Source of the DNA: a bacterium
GTDB taxonomy: Bacteria > JAHJDO01
Reading direction: 5' to 3'
Length of the DNA stretch: 5,507 nucleotides
Assembly: GCA_023129655.1 (NCBI GenBank)
Contig: JAGMBN010000081.1
Span: forward strand, 1-5,507
This document shows positions 1 to 5,507 of this stretch, one piece after another. Position 1 is the first letter of the stretch. The number at the start of each line of letters is the position of its first letter. Below the pieces are notes generated by a model that ran no database searches, was not told where the DNA came from, and worked only from the letters and a program-made list of their open reading frames with translations. Both the position numbers and the translations under genes were made by a program.

Positions 1-1256
1 CAATTAAGGATATATTCTCAAAGTGGGATTTGAACGCCGTGACAATTGGCAAAGTTACAAAAGACAGGATGGTTCGTATTCGGGATAATGGCAAAATATT
101 AGTTGAGGTGAAAGCGGATATATTAACAAAAGCTCCTATCTATGACATGCCATATAAGAAACCTGAGTATATGAAGGAATTAAACAAACTGGATCTAAAC
201 ACTATCCATGAACAAGAGGATTACAATATTGTTTTGCTCAATCTTCTTGGAAGCCCATCCATTGCAAGCAAGGAGTGGGTGTATGAACAGTATGACCACA
301 TGGTACAGCTAAATACTGTTGTCTTACCCGGCTCGGACGCAGCTGTGCTTAGATTAAAGGGAACTAATAAAGCTATTGCAGCTACAACTGACTGCAATAG
401 CCGTTACTGTTACTTAAACCCTTATAGAGGAGCTCAAATTGCAGTTGCGGAGGCAGCAAGAAACTTGGTTTGTTCCGGAGCAGAACTGGTGTCTGTTACT
501 GATTGTCTTAATTTTGGAAATCCTAAAAAACAGGATAGATATTGGCAGTTCAAAAATTGTGTACAGGGTATCACGGATGCCTGCAAATTTTTTAATGTTT
601 CAGTAGCAAGTGGGAATGTATCTTTTTATAATGAAAATCCATCGGGAGCGATCTATCCTACGCCTGCAATCGGCATGATAGGCATTATAGATGATATAAG
701 TAAAGTCTGTACCCAATACTTCAAAAATGAAGATGATCTAATTATCCTTCTTGGAATTTCGCTGGAAGAATTAGGAGGAAGTGAATACCTGAAACTGGTT
801 CACGGACTGGTTAAAGGGGATGCTCCTGAACTGGATTTAAAGATGGAAAGGGCTGTTCAGCTTACAACGCTTGAAGCAATCAGGAAGGGGCTTGTCAGCT
901 CTGCTCATGATCTCTCGGAAGGAGGCCTTGCAGTTGGTCTGGCAGAATGCTGTATGTCAAATAAAGACAAGATGATTGGAGCTGTCATAAATAATCTAAT
1001 TTTTGATATTAGAACAGACGCATTGTTGTTTGGAGAATCTCAGTCAAGAATCATACTCAGCTGCAAAGAGAAATCTCTCAATCAAATTAAGAAAATTGCT
1101 AAGAAGCATAAAACGAGTTTACAGGTAATTGGCAGCACAGGCGGAAATAGATTTAGTGTTTCAGATAATGATAACAAGTTAATAGACATACCATTGGAGA
1201 AACTACGGGACGTATGGGCTAAGGCATTGGAGAGATATATTGATAACAGTTGTTGA
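1..1256 (+). CDS. purL: Phosphoribosylformylglycinamidine synthase, PurL subunit (C-terminal part, 5' end off window)
   Basis: PurL catalyses the ATP-dependent amination of FGAR to FGAM in de novo purine synthesis in the cytoplasm, taking ammonia from the PurQ glutaminase. The reading frame is open from base 3 and shows KWDLNAV followed by IGKVT, the usual join near the end of the first AIRS_C domain, so the gene begins upstream of the window. About 417 residues are visible of a family length near 740 for the small (PurQ/PurS-dependent) form. Visible motifs are PGSDAAV (from base 327), TDCNSRY, YLNPYRG, AARNLVCSGA, TDCLNFGNP, SGNVSFYNE, YPTPAIGM and SAHDLSEGGLAVGLAE (from base 900), which trace the second AIRS and AIRS_C domains. 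No PurQ-like glutaminase domain follows, so this is not the long fused PurL; it must rely on a separate PurQ, not seen here. The last 17 nt (RYIDNSC and stop) overlap the hisH start. Assignment is very secure; the true start is not visible. Confidence 0.97.
   Translation, partial: IKDIFSKWDLNAVTIGKVTKDRMVRIRDNGKILVEVKADILTKAPIYDMPYKKPEYMKELNKLDLNTIHEQEDYNIVLLNLLGSPSIASKEWVYEQYDHMVQLNTVVLPGSDAAVLRLKGTNKAIAATTDCNSRYCYLNPYRGAQIAVAEAARNLVCSGAELVSVTDCLNFGNPKKQDRYWQFKNCVQGITDACKFFNVSVASGNVSFYNENPSGAIYPTPAIGMIGIIDDISKVCTQYFKNEDDLIILLGISLEELGGSEYLKLVHGLVKGDAPELDLKMERAVQLTTLEAIRKGLVSSAHDLSEGGLAVGLAECCMSNKDKMIGAVINNLIFDIRTDALLFGESQSRIILSCKEKSLNQIKKIAKKHKTSLQVIGSTGGNRFSVSDNDNKLIDIPLEKLRDVWAKALERYIDNSC
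1229..1233 (+). promoter_or_regulatory. Ribosome binding site for hisH, inside purL
   Basis: GGAGA lies six bases upstream of the TTG at 1240, within the purL coding sequence. It supports TTG as the initiation codon. No ATG or GTG nearby in this frame would give the conserved HisH N-terminus. Confidence 0.65.
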
Positions 1257-1845
1257 TTATGGATTAGGCAATTTGAGAAGCGTAAGCAAGGCTGTAGAGA
1301 AGTTAGGTGCAGAAGTAGAAGTTACTGATAGTCCTGAGAAAATAGAAAAAGCAGATGGTATAATACTTCCCGGTGTAGGCGCATTTCATATTGGCATGCA
1401 AAATCTCAAGAGATTAAATCTTCTGCCTGTTCTCTCTGAAGCAATATCAAAAGGAACACCTTTTTTGGGTATTTGTCTGGGATTTCAGATATTATTCACT
1501 CAAAGTGAAGAGCATGGGATTTGTAATGGTATGGACATAATTAAGGGGAAAGTAAAGAGATTTACTCATGAGCTAAAAATACCTCATATGGGCTGGAATC
1601 AGGTCAAAAGGCAAAAGGCAAAGGGCAAAATTTTTAACGGGGTTTCTGATAATTCCTATTTTTATTTTGTGCATTCGTATTATGCTGAACCTGAAGACAA
1701 GAACGTTATAATAGCTGCAACAGAATACGGACACGAATTTACATCAGCTGTAAATAAAGATAATGTCTGGGGAGTACAGTTTCATCCTGAGAAGAGTTCG
1801 GAATTAGGACTTAAAATTTTAGGAAATTTTTTATCATTATGTTAG
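1240..1845 (+). CDS. hisH: Imidazole glycerol phosphate synthase, glutaminase subunit HisH
   Basis: HisH hydrolyses glutamine and passes ammonia through the HisF barrel for imidazole glycerol phosphate and AICAR formation in histidine synthesis. The 201-residue protein has the normal family length and is a class I (triad) amidotransferase. It shows DYGLGNLRS at 6-14, the oxyanion-strand PGVG at 44-47, the nucleophile Cys79 in GICLGFQ, MGWN at 117-120, YFVHSYY at 142-148, and His182/Glu184 in QFHPEKSS. The start is TTG, chosen because translation from it gives the family N-terminus (MITVVDYG) and a GGAGA sits six bases upstream. The start overlaps purL by 17 nt and the end overlaps hisF by 7 nt, so coupled translation is likely. 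Residues 122-131 (VKRQKAKGKI) are encoded by a degenerate GGCAAAA tract; total loop length is nearly normal. All catalytic residues are present, so it should be active. Confidence 0.97.
   Translation: MITVVDYGLGNLRSVSKAVEKLGAEVEVTDSPEKIEKADGIILPGVGAFHIGMQNLKRLNLLPVLSEAISKGTPFLGICLGFQILFTQSEEHGICNGMDIIKGKVKRFTHELKIPHMGWNQVKRQKAKGKIFNGVSDNSYFYFVHSYYAEPEDKNVIIAATEYGHEFTSAVNKDNVWGVQFHPEKSSELGLKILGNFLSLC
1602..1630 (+). repeat. Degenerate GGCAAAA tandem tract inside hisH
   Basis: Four imperfect units follow each other: GGTCAAAA, GGCAAAA, GGCAAA and GGGCAAAA. They encode Lys/Arg-rich residues about 122-130 of HisH in a loop that varies between family members, directly after the MGWN motif. Compared with remembered HisH sequences the loop is at most about one residue longer, so the tract seems to have replaced loop sequence rather than lengthened it. 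It resembles the GGCACAAA octamers in hisF. It could also be chance A-rich low complexity. Confidence 0.6.
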
Positions 1846-2645
1846 CAAAAAGAATAATTCCATGCCTGGATGTAAAGGACGGAAGAGTTGTTAAGGGGAT
1901 AAATTTTTTGAATCTTGTGGATGCAGGAGACCCTGTAGAAGTAGCCTCAATTTATTCCAGAGAAAATGCGGATGAGATAGTTTTTTTGGACATTACTGCA
2001 AGCGTTGAAAAACGCAGTACAATTCTGGATGTAGTAAAAAAAACCGCAGAACAGGTTTTTATTCCTCTCACAGTGGGAGGAGGGATCAGAAGCATAGAGG
2101 ACATAAGGCTGCTGCTTAAATCAGGAGCGGACAAGGCATCACTGAACACAGCAGCTGTAGAGAATAAAGATTTGATTAGAGAAGCGTCTGAACAATTTGG
2201 CAGTCAGTGTATTGTTGTGGCGATAGATGCTAAGAGAAGGCACAAAGGCACAAAGGCACAAAGGGAAAACCCAGAGTGGGAGGTTTATATTTACGGTGGA
2301 AGGAAGCCTATTGGACTGGATGTAATAGAATGGGCAGAAGAAGTTAAAGAACTGGGCGCAGGGGAGATTCTGCTTACCAGTATGGATTCTGACGGCACAA
2401 AGGATGGGTATGACATAGAGCTGACCAGAGCAGTTTCAGAGGCAGTGAATATCCCTGTAATCGCTTCCGGCGGAGCAGGCACTCCCGAGCATCTTTGTCA
2501 GGCTTTAACAGAGGGGAAAGCCGATGCTGTTCTTGCAGCGTCTATTTTTCATTACAGTGAATATTCAATTCAAGAAGTAAAAAAATATTTGAAAGAAAGA
2601 GGTATAGCGGTCAGGATAAAAGGAAGATTATGTGCGGAATTATAG
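1839..2645 (+). CDS. hisF: Imidazole glycerol phosphate synthase, cyclase subunit HisF
   Basis: HisF is the (beta/alpha)8-barrel cyclase that joins HisH-derived ammonia with PRFAR to give imidazole glycerol phosphate and AICAR, linking histidine and purine synthesis. The catalytic aspartates are both present: Asp11 (IIPCLDVKDGR) and Asp130 (VVAID). Other landmarks are FLDITAS at 49-55, TVGGGIRS at 78-85, NTAAVEN at 103-109, LLTSMDSDGTKDGYD at 178-192, IASGGAG at 208-214 and LAASIFHY at 232-239. At 268 residues it is longer than the usual 250-258, for two visible reasons: three GGCACAAA octamers add eight residues just after Asp130, and the C-terminus continues about five residues past the usual end by reading into glmS. 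The ATG lies inside hisH (7-nt overlap); AGGAA at 1821-1825 is 13 nt away, too far for a strong Shine-Dalgarno, so re-initiation after hisH is likely. The barrel core is intact and activity is expected. Confidence 0.97.
   Translation: MLAKRIIPCLDVKDGRVVKGINFLNLVDAGDPVEVASIYSRENADEIVFLDITASVEKRSTILDVVKKTAEQVFIPLTVGGGIRSIEDIRLLLKSGADKASLNTAAVENKDLIREASEQFGSQCIVVAIDAKRRHKGTKAQRENPEWEVYIYGGRKPIGLDVIEWAEEVKELGAGEILLTSMDSDGTKDGYDIELTRAVSEAVNIPVIASGGAGTPEHLCQALTEGKADAVLAASIFHYSEYSIQEVKKYLKERGIAVRIKGRLCAEL
2239..2262 (+). repeat. Three perfect GGCACAAA octamers inserted in hisF
   Basis: Three identical 8-bp units stand head to tail and are followed by a degraded GGGAAAA. The 24 bp equal eight codons and keep the hisF frame, encoding roughly RHKGTKAQ at 134-141. 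Deleting exactly these bases leaves AKRRENPEWEV, which closely matches the usual HisF text (AKR, a short polar turn, then WEV). The insertion falls in the loop after barrel strand 5, on the catalytic face. Confidence 0.9.
2621..2626 (+). promoter_or_regulatory. Ribosome binding site for glmS, inside hisF
   Basis: AGGAAG ends three bases before the ATG at 2630, within an AAAAGGAAG stretch of the hisF 3' end. The spacing is short but workable. It supports the glmS start, which is fixed anyway by the required Met-Cys N-terminus. Confidence 0.6.
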
Positions 2646-4456
2646 GATATATCGGCCATCGTAAAGCAGTTCCAATAGTACTTGAAGGTTTAAAGAAACT
2701 GGAGTATCGCGGTTATGATTCATCAGGTATTGCTGTTTTAGAGGATGGCGCTCTAAAAAGATTTCGAGCAGAAGGAAAGATTCGCAAGTTAGAAGAAAAG
2801 ATTCACAAAGAGAATTTATCAGGAAATATAGCATTAGGTCATACCAGATGGGCAACTCATGGAAGGCCATCTGAAGAGAATGCTCATCCCCACACTGATT
2901 GCAGTAAACGTCTGGTAGTAGTTCATAATGGAATCATAGAAAATTATCTTGCGCTTAAAACGCAGCTAATCTCAGAAGGGCACAGGTTTGAATCTGAAAC
3001 TGATACAGAGGTAATAGCGCACTTAATAGAGGACAACGTAAGCAAAGGACTGCTTGAAGCGTTGAGAACGGTCTTGGGAGAGATAAATGGCTCTTATGCA
3101 TTGGCTGTAATTAGCGAAGATGAGCCTGATAAGATAATAGTTGCTCGTTCTAAGAGTCCTTTAATTATTGGTCTGGGAAAAGATGAAAACTTTGTAGGTT
3201 CAGATGTTCCTGCTTTTTTGAATTATTCCAGGCAGGTAGTATATCTGGAGGATGGAGAAGTGGGGGTGCTGACAAAGAATGAGGTAAAGGTTTATAAAGG
3301 AGAAGTTGAGAGAAAATTTAGAAGCGTATCAATAAAGTGGGATAGCGCTATGTCAGAAAAAACAGGTTTTGACCACTTTATGTTAAAAGAAATATGTGAG
3401 CAGCCTAGAGCAATAGAGGAAACAATAAGAGGAAGAGCGGAAATAGATACAGGCAGAATATATTTAGAAGAATTTAAACAAAAACATGTTTTAATTGAGA
3501 AACTGGAAAGGCTTGTTATTACTGCCTGCGGTACTTCATGGCATGCTGGTCTGGTAGGCAAATATTTAATTGAGGATATAGCGCGTATTCCGGTTGAGGT
3601 TGATTATGCAGCTGAATTTAGATATAGAAACCCGATCATTGATCCCGGGACAGTATTATTAGCTATCAGTCAATCAGGTGAAACTGCAGATACTCTGGCA
3701 GCTATAGAAGAGGCGCGGAAGAGCAGGTGTCCTGTAGTTTCTATTTGTAATGTTGTTGGAAGTTCTATTTCCAGAGAGTCTGATGTGGTTTTGTATACTC
3801 ATGCCGGACCGGAAATAGGAGTTGCCTCTACTAAGGCTTTTACCACACAATTGGTAATGCTCTATTTATTGGCTATTAATATTGCACAAACAAAAGGATT
3901 TTTAAAACAGGCCGAGAGCATAGAACTAGTTCAAAATCTAAGACTCTTAGTCAAAAAAGCGGACGAATTGATTGATAAAAAAGAAGAAATACAAAGGATT
4001 GCCCGTAAGTATTATCAGAACCGGAATTTTTTATATTTGGGACGCGGCAAGGGCTTTCCTGTTGCGCTTGAGGGAGCTCTTAAATTAAAGGAAGTTTCGT
4101 ATATCCATGCTGAAGGTTATCCTGCAGCTGAGATGAAGCATGGTCCCATCGCACTGATAGACAAGAATATGCCGGTGGTAGTCTTGGCTCTCAAGGGACG
4201 CCGTTACGAGAAAATGCTTGGCAATATTGAGGAGATAAAATCAAGAGGTGGGAGGGTTATAGTATTAACAGATGAAGAATCTCCCGAAATTAGGAAAATG
4301 GCAGATGATTTGATAGTAATACCTCATACTTCTATTCCACTATCGCCTATTTTAGCAGTTATACCGCTTCAATTATTGGCATATTATATAGCAGTATTAA
4401 AAGGTTGTGATGTTGATCAACCCCGTAATTTAGCTAAAAGTGTAACAGTTGAGTAA
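2630..4456 (+). CDS. glmS: Glutamine--fructose-6-phosphate aminotransferase (isomerizing), GlmS
   Basis: GlmS makes glucosamine-6-phosphate from fructose-6-phosphate and glutamine, the first committed step to UDP-GlcNAc for peptidoglycan and lipopolysaccharide. The 608-residue product matches the family length (about 600-610). The N-terminal class II amidotransferase domain (about 1-220) begins with Met-Cys2, the nucleophile exposed when Met is removed, and has LEYRGYDSSG at 24-33, HTRWATHG at 71-78, HNGIIEN at 99-105 and SETDTEV at 122-128. Two SIS sugar-isomerase domains follow: the first (about 290-425) with ACGTSWHA at 299-306, SQSGETADT at 347-355 and GVASTKAFTTQ at 397-407; the second (about 455-595) with LGRG, KEVSYIHAEGYPAAEMKHGP (487-506) and the C-terminal tail DQPRNLAKSVTVE carrying Lys603. 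The ATG overlaps hisF by 16 nt, which leaves no room for a leader or glmS ribozyme next to the gene. All key catalytic residues are present. Confidence 0.98.
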   Translation: MCGIIGYIGHRKAVPIVLEGLKKLEYRGYDSSGIAVLEDGALKRFRAEGKIRKLEEKIHKENLSGNIALGHTRWATHGRPSEENAHPHTDCSKRLVVVHNGIIENYLALKTQLISEGHRFESETDTEVIAHLIEDNVSKGLLEALRTVLGEINGSYALAVISEDEPDKIIVARSKSPLIIGLGKDENFVGSDVPAFLNYSRQVVYLEDGEVGVLTKNEVKVYKGEVERKFRSVSIKWDSAMSEKTGFDHFMLKEICEQPRAIEETIRGRAEIDTGRIYLEEFKQKHVLIEKLERLVITACGTSWHAGLVGKYLIEDIARIPVEVDYAAEFRYRNPIIDPGTVLLAISQSGETADTLAAIEEARKSRCPVVSICNVVGSSISRESDVVLYTHAGPEIGVASTKAFTTQLVMLYLLAINIAQTKGFLKQAESIELVQNLRLLVKKADELIDKKEEIQRIARKYYQNRNFLYLGRGKGFPVALEGALKLKEVSYIHAEGYPAAEMKHGPIALIDKNMPVVVLALKGRRYEKMLGNIEEIKSRGGRVIVLTDEESPEIRKMADDLIVIPHTSIPLSPILAVIPLQLLAYYIAVLKGCDVDQPRNLAKSVTVE

Positions 4457-4481
4457 AAGAGAAGCCAGGAGAACTTAAGGA

Positions 4482-4510
4482 TTGCAGATAACAGGTATAA
4501 CGCTTAATAT
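4482..4510 (+). promoter_or_regulatory. Weak candidate sigma-70-type promoter for carB
   Basis: TTGCAG (4482-4487) and TAATAT (4505-4510) are separated by 17 bp, the ideal spacing. They match the TTGACA and TATAAT consensus at only three and four of six positions. A better -10-like TATAAC lies at 4496-4501 but lacks a properly spaced -35. In AT-rich DNA such matches arise often by chance, so this is a suggestion only. Confidence 0.25.
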
Positions 4511-4522
4511 GCGCAAACAAAT

Positions 4523-4528
4523 AAGGAG
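4523..4528 (+). promoter_or_regulatory. Strong Shine-Dalgarno sequence for carB
   Basis: AAGGAG, extended to TAAGGAGAT, lies eight bases before the ATG at 4537. It is the strongest ribosome binding site in the window and fixes the carB start. It fits a gene that must initiate independently rather than by coupling to an overlapping upstream gene. Confidence 0.85.
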
Positions 4529-4536
4529 ATTGTATT

Positions 4537-5507
4537 ATGCCAAAAAGGACTGATATTCATAAGATTTTAATTATAGGTTCAGGTCCTATAATCATAGGTC
4601 AGGCATGTGAGTTTGACTATTCAGGCACTCAGGCATGTAAGGCGCTCAAGGAGGAAGGGTATGAAGTGGTGCTTGTGAATTCTAACCCAGCTACTATTAT
4701 GACAGACCCTGATACGGCTGATAAAACATACATAGAGCCTCTTACTGCGGAAAGTATTGAAGAAATTATCAAGAAGGAAAAGCCTGACGCGCTTCTTCCT
4801 AACTTGGGAGGGCAGACAGGACTCAATCTTGCGTCCGCTCTTTACAGTGCTGGAGTGTTAAAGAGATATGGGGTTGAGGTTATTGGTGTTAAAGCGGATG
4901 CTATTGAGCGCGGAGAAGACAGGGTTGCGTTTAAGAAAGAAATGAACAAACTTGGAATATCTCTTCCCAAATCCGAACCGTGTTATTCAGTGGAGGAAGC
5001 TGAGAAAATAGCGGAGAAGCTTGGATATCCTGTTGTACTACGTCCCGCTTATACGTTAGGCGGAACAGGCGGAGGGATTGCTTATAATGTAGAAGAACTG
5101 AAAACTATTGTAACAAGAGGCCTTGCGGCAAGTATTGTGAATCAGGTTCTGGTTGAGGAATCTGTTTTGGGATGGGAGGAACTGGAGCTTGAGGTTGTAA
5201 GGGATCAGAAAAATCAGAAGATCACAGTCTGTTTTATTGAAAATATTGACGCCATGGGCGTACACACAGGAGACAGCTTCTGCTCCGCTCCTATGCTCAC
5301 AGTTCCGAAGGCGCTACAGAAACGAATGCAGGATATTTCTTATAAGATTGTTGATGCTATTGGCGTTGTAGGCGGCACAAATGTTCAGCTTGCGCATAAT
5401 CTTAAGGATGACAGGCTGGTAGTGATAGAGATTAATCCCCGAACGTCGCGTTCATCCGCTCTTGCCTCTAAAGCGACCGGATTTCCAATAGCCCGTATCT
5501 CTACAAA
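4537..5507 (+). CDS. carB: Carbamoyl-phosphate synthase large chain, CarB (N-terminal part, 3' end off window)
   Basis: CarB makes carbamoyl phosphate from bicarbonate, two ATP and ammonia supplied by the CarA glutaminase, feeding arginine and pyrimidine synthesis. The frame is open from the ATG at 4537 to the window edge, giving 323 residues of an expected 1,060-1,080. The N-terminus MPKRTDIHKILIIGSGP is near-identical in pattern to known CarB proteins. IGQACEFDYSG, LVNSNPATIMTDP, LPNLGGQTGLN, GEDR, RPAYTLGGTGGG, NIDAMGVHTGDS, VGGTNVQ and EINPRTSRSSALASKATGFP are all present. The carboxyphosphate-domain ATP-site residues known from E. coli can be placed: Arg129, Arg169, Glu215, and Gln284, Glu298, Asn300 and Arg302 (one position earlier than in E. 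coli, implying a one-residue deletion between 216 and 284). Only the first ATP-grasp domain is visible; the carbamate-kinase half and allosteric domain lie off window. No carA is adjacent upstream. Confidence 0.98.
   Translation, partial: MPKRTDIHKILIIGSGPIIIGQACEFDYSGTQACKALKEEGYEVVLVNSNPATIMTDPDTADKTYIEPLTAESIEEIIKKEKPDALLPNLGGQTGLNLASALYSAGVLKRYGVEVIGVKADAIERGEDRVAFKKEMNKLGISLPKSEPCYSVEEAEKIAEKLGYPVVLRPAYTLGGTGGGIAYNVEELKTIVTRGLAASIVNQVLVEESVLGWEELELEVVRDQKNQKITVCFIENIDAMGVHTGDSFCSAPMLTVPKALQKRMQDISYKIVDAIGVVGGTNVQLAHNLKDDRLVVIEINPRTSRSSALASKATGFPIARIST

Larger units (their letters stand above)
4457..4536 (+). other. 80-bp gap between glmS and carB
   Basis: This is the only non-coding stretch in the window. 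I see no stem-loop followed by a T-run, so no intrinsic terminator for glmS is evident and read-through into carB is possible. The gap contains a weak candidate promoter and the carB ribosome binding site. No T-box or PyrR-type leader can be made out, and the gap is too short for most riboswitches. Confidence 0.6.

Noticed and set aside
2239..2262. hisF octamers as a phase-variation switch
   Set aside because: Loss or gain of one unit would frameshift hisF and could affect glmS, but three 8-bp units are too few for a high slippage rate and switching off these biosynthetic genes has no obvious benefit.
1952..2482. Open frames on the minus strand opposite hisF (1952-2149 and 2291-2482)
   Set aside because: They lie opposite a clearly real gene, have no recognisable motif and are Ser/Thr-rich, as expected for antisense shadows.
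2771..2809. Imperfect 21-bp tandem repeat in glmS (GAAGGAAAGATTCGCAAG-like, about 15 of 18 matches)
   Set aside because: It encodes the Lys/Glu-rich helix EGKIRKLEEKIHKE in a region where GlmS proteins are normally charged and helical; protein-level similarity explains it.
2640..3561. Open frames on the minus strand opposite glmS (2640-2870 and 3292-3561)
   Set aside because: Both are fully inside glmS coding sequence, show no protein family features and no convincing ribosome binding site was noted.
4457..4536. Intrinsic terminator or attenuator between glmS and carB
   Set aside because: Only tiny inverted repeats are present (CTTAAG, and CGC/GCG around a 7-nt loop), with no GC-rich stem followed by a T-run.
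4509..4553. 14-codon ORF before and overlapping carB (starts ATG CGC AAA), a possible leader peptide
   Set aside because: It lacks its own Shine-Dalgarno, overlaps the carB start out of frame, and has no run of Arg or pyrimidine-linked signals beyond two adjacent Arg codons; chance is the simpler explanation.
4629..5265. Open frames on the minus strand opposite carB (4629-4826 and 5056-5265)
   Set aside because: The + strand frame here encodes textbook CarB motifs without interruption; these antisense frames are by-products.
1..5507. A new defence, mobile or secretion system
   Set aside because: Almost all of the window is accounted for by five well-known biosynthetic genes with intact motifs, and the single 80-bp gap is too small to hide one.

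Overview
This 5.5 kb window is a compact block of core biosynthetic genes, all on the + strand, from an AT-rich bacterium. In order it holds the C-terminal part of purL (formylglycinamidine ribonucleotide synthase), complete hisH and hisF (the two subunits of imidazole glycerol phosphate synthase), complete glmS (glucosamine-6-phosphate synthase), and the N-terminal part of carB (carbamoyl-phosphate synthase large chain). I see no tRNA, rRNA, CRISPR array, transposase, phage or toxin gene. The organism cannot be named from this sequence. The stand-alone PurL C-terminus, the histidine gene pair detached from other his genes and the degenerate GGCAAAA/GGCACAAA tracts would fit a poorly characterised bacterial lineage, but that is a weak inference.

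Layout: purL runs from the left edge to 1256. hisH starts at a TTG codon inside purL (17-nt overlap), hisF starts inside hisH (7-nt overlap), and glmS starts inside hisF (16-nt overlap). These four genes therefore form one uninterrupted, overlapping unit, probably co-transcribed and translationally coupled. After glmS comes an 80-bp gap (4457-4536) with a strong Shine-Dalgarno sequence and a weak candidate promoter, then carB, which runs off the right edge at residue 323.

The unifying theme is biochemical. Every enzyme here uses ammonia released from the glutamine amide: PurL (with PurQ), HisF (with HisH), GlmS (with its own N-terminal glutaminase domain) and CarB (with CarA). The genes belong to four pathways (purine, histidine, amino sugar/cell wall, arginine-pyrimidine), so they look grouped by nitrogen donor rather than by pathway.

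The most unusual sequence detail is in hisF. Three perfect copies of the octamer GGCACAAA (24 bp, eight codons) lie inside the gene just after the catalytic Asp130 strand. Removing them exactly restores a near family-length loop. A related degenerate GGCAAAA tract lies in hisH at a variable loop next to the HisF-facing MGWN motif. Both look like short tandem repeats tolerated within essential-type coding sequence. I found no convincing new multi-gene system; the rest of the window is ordinary housekeeping DNA.
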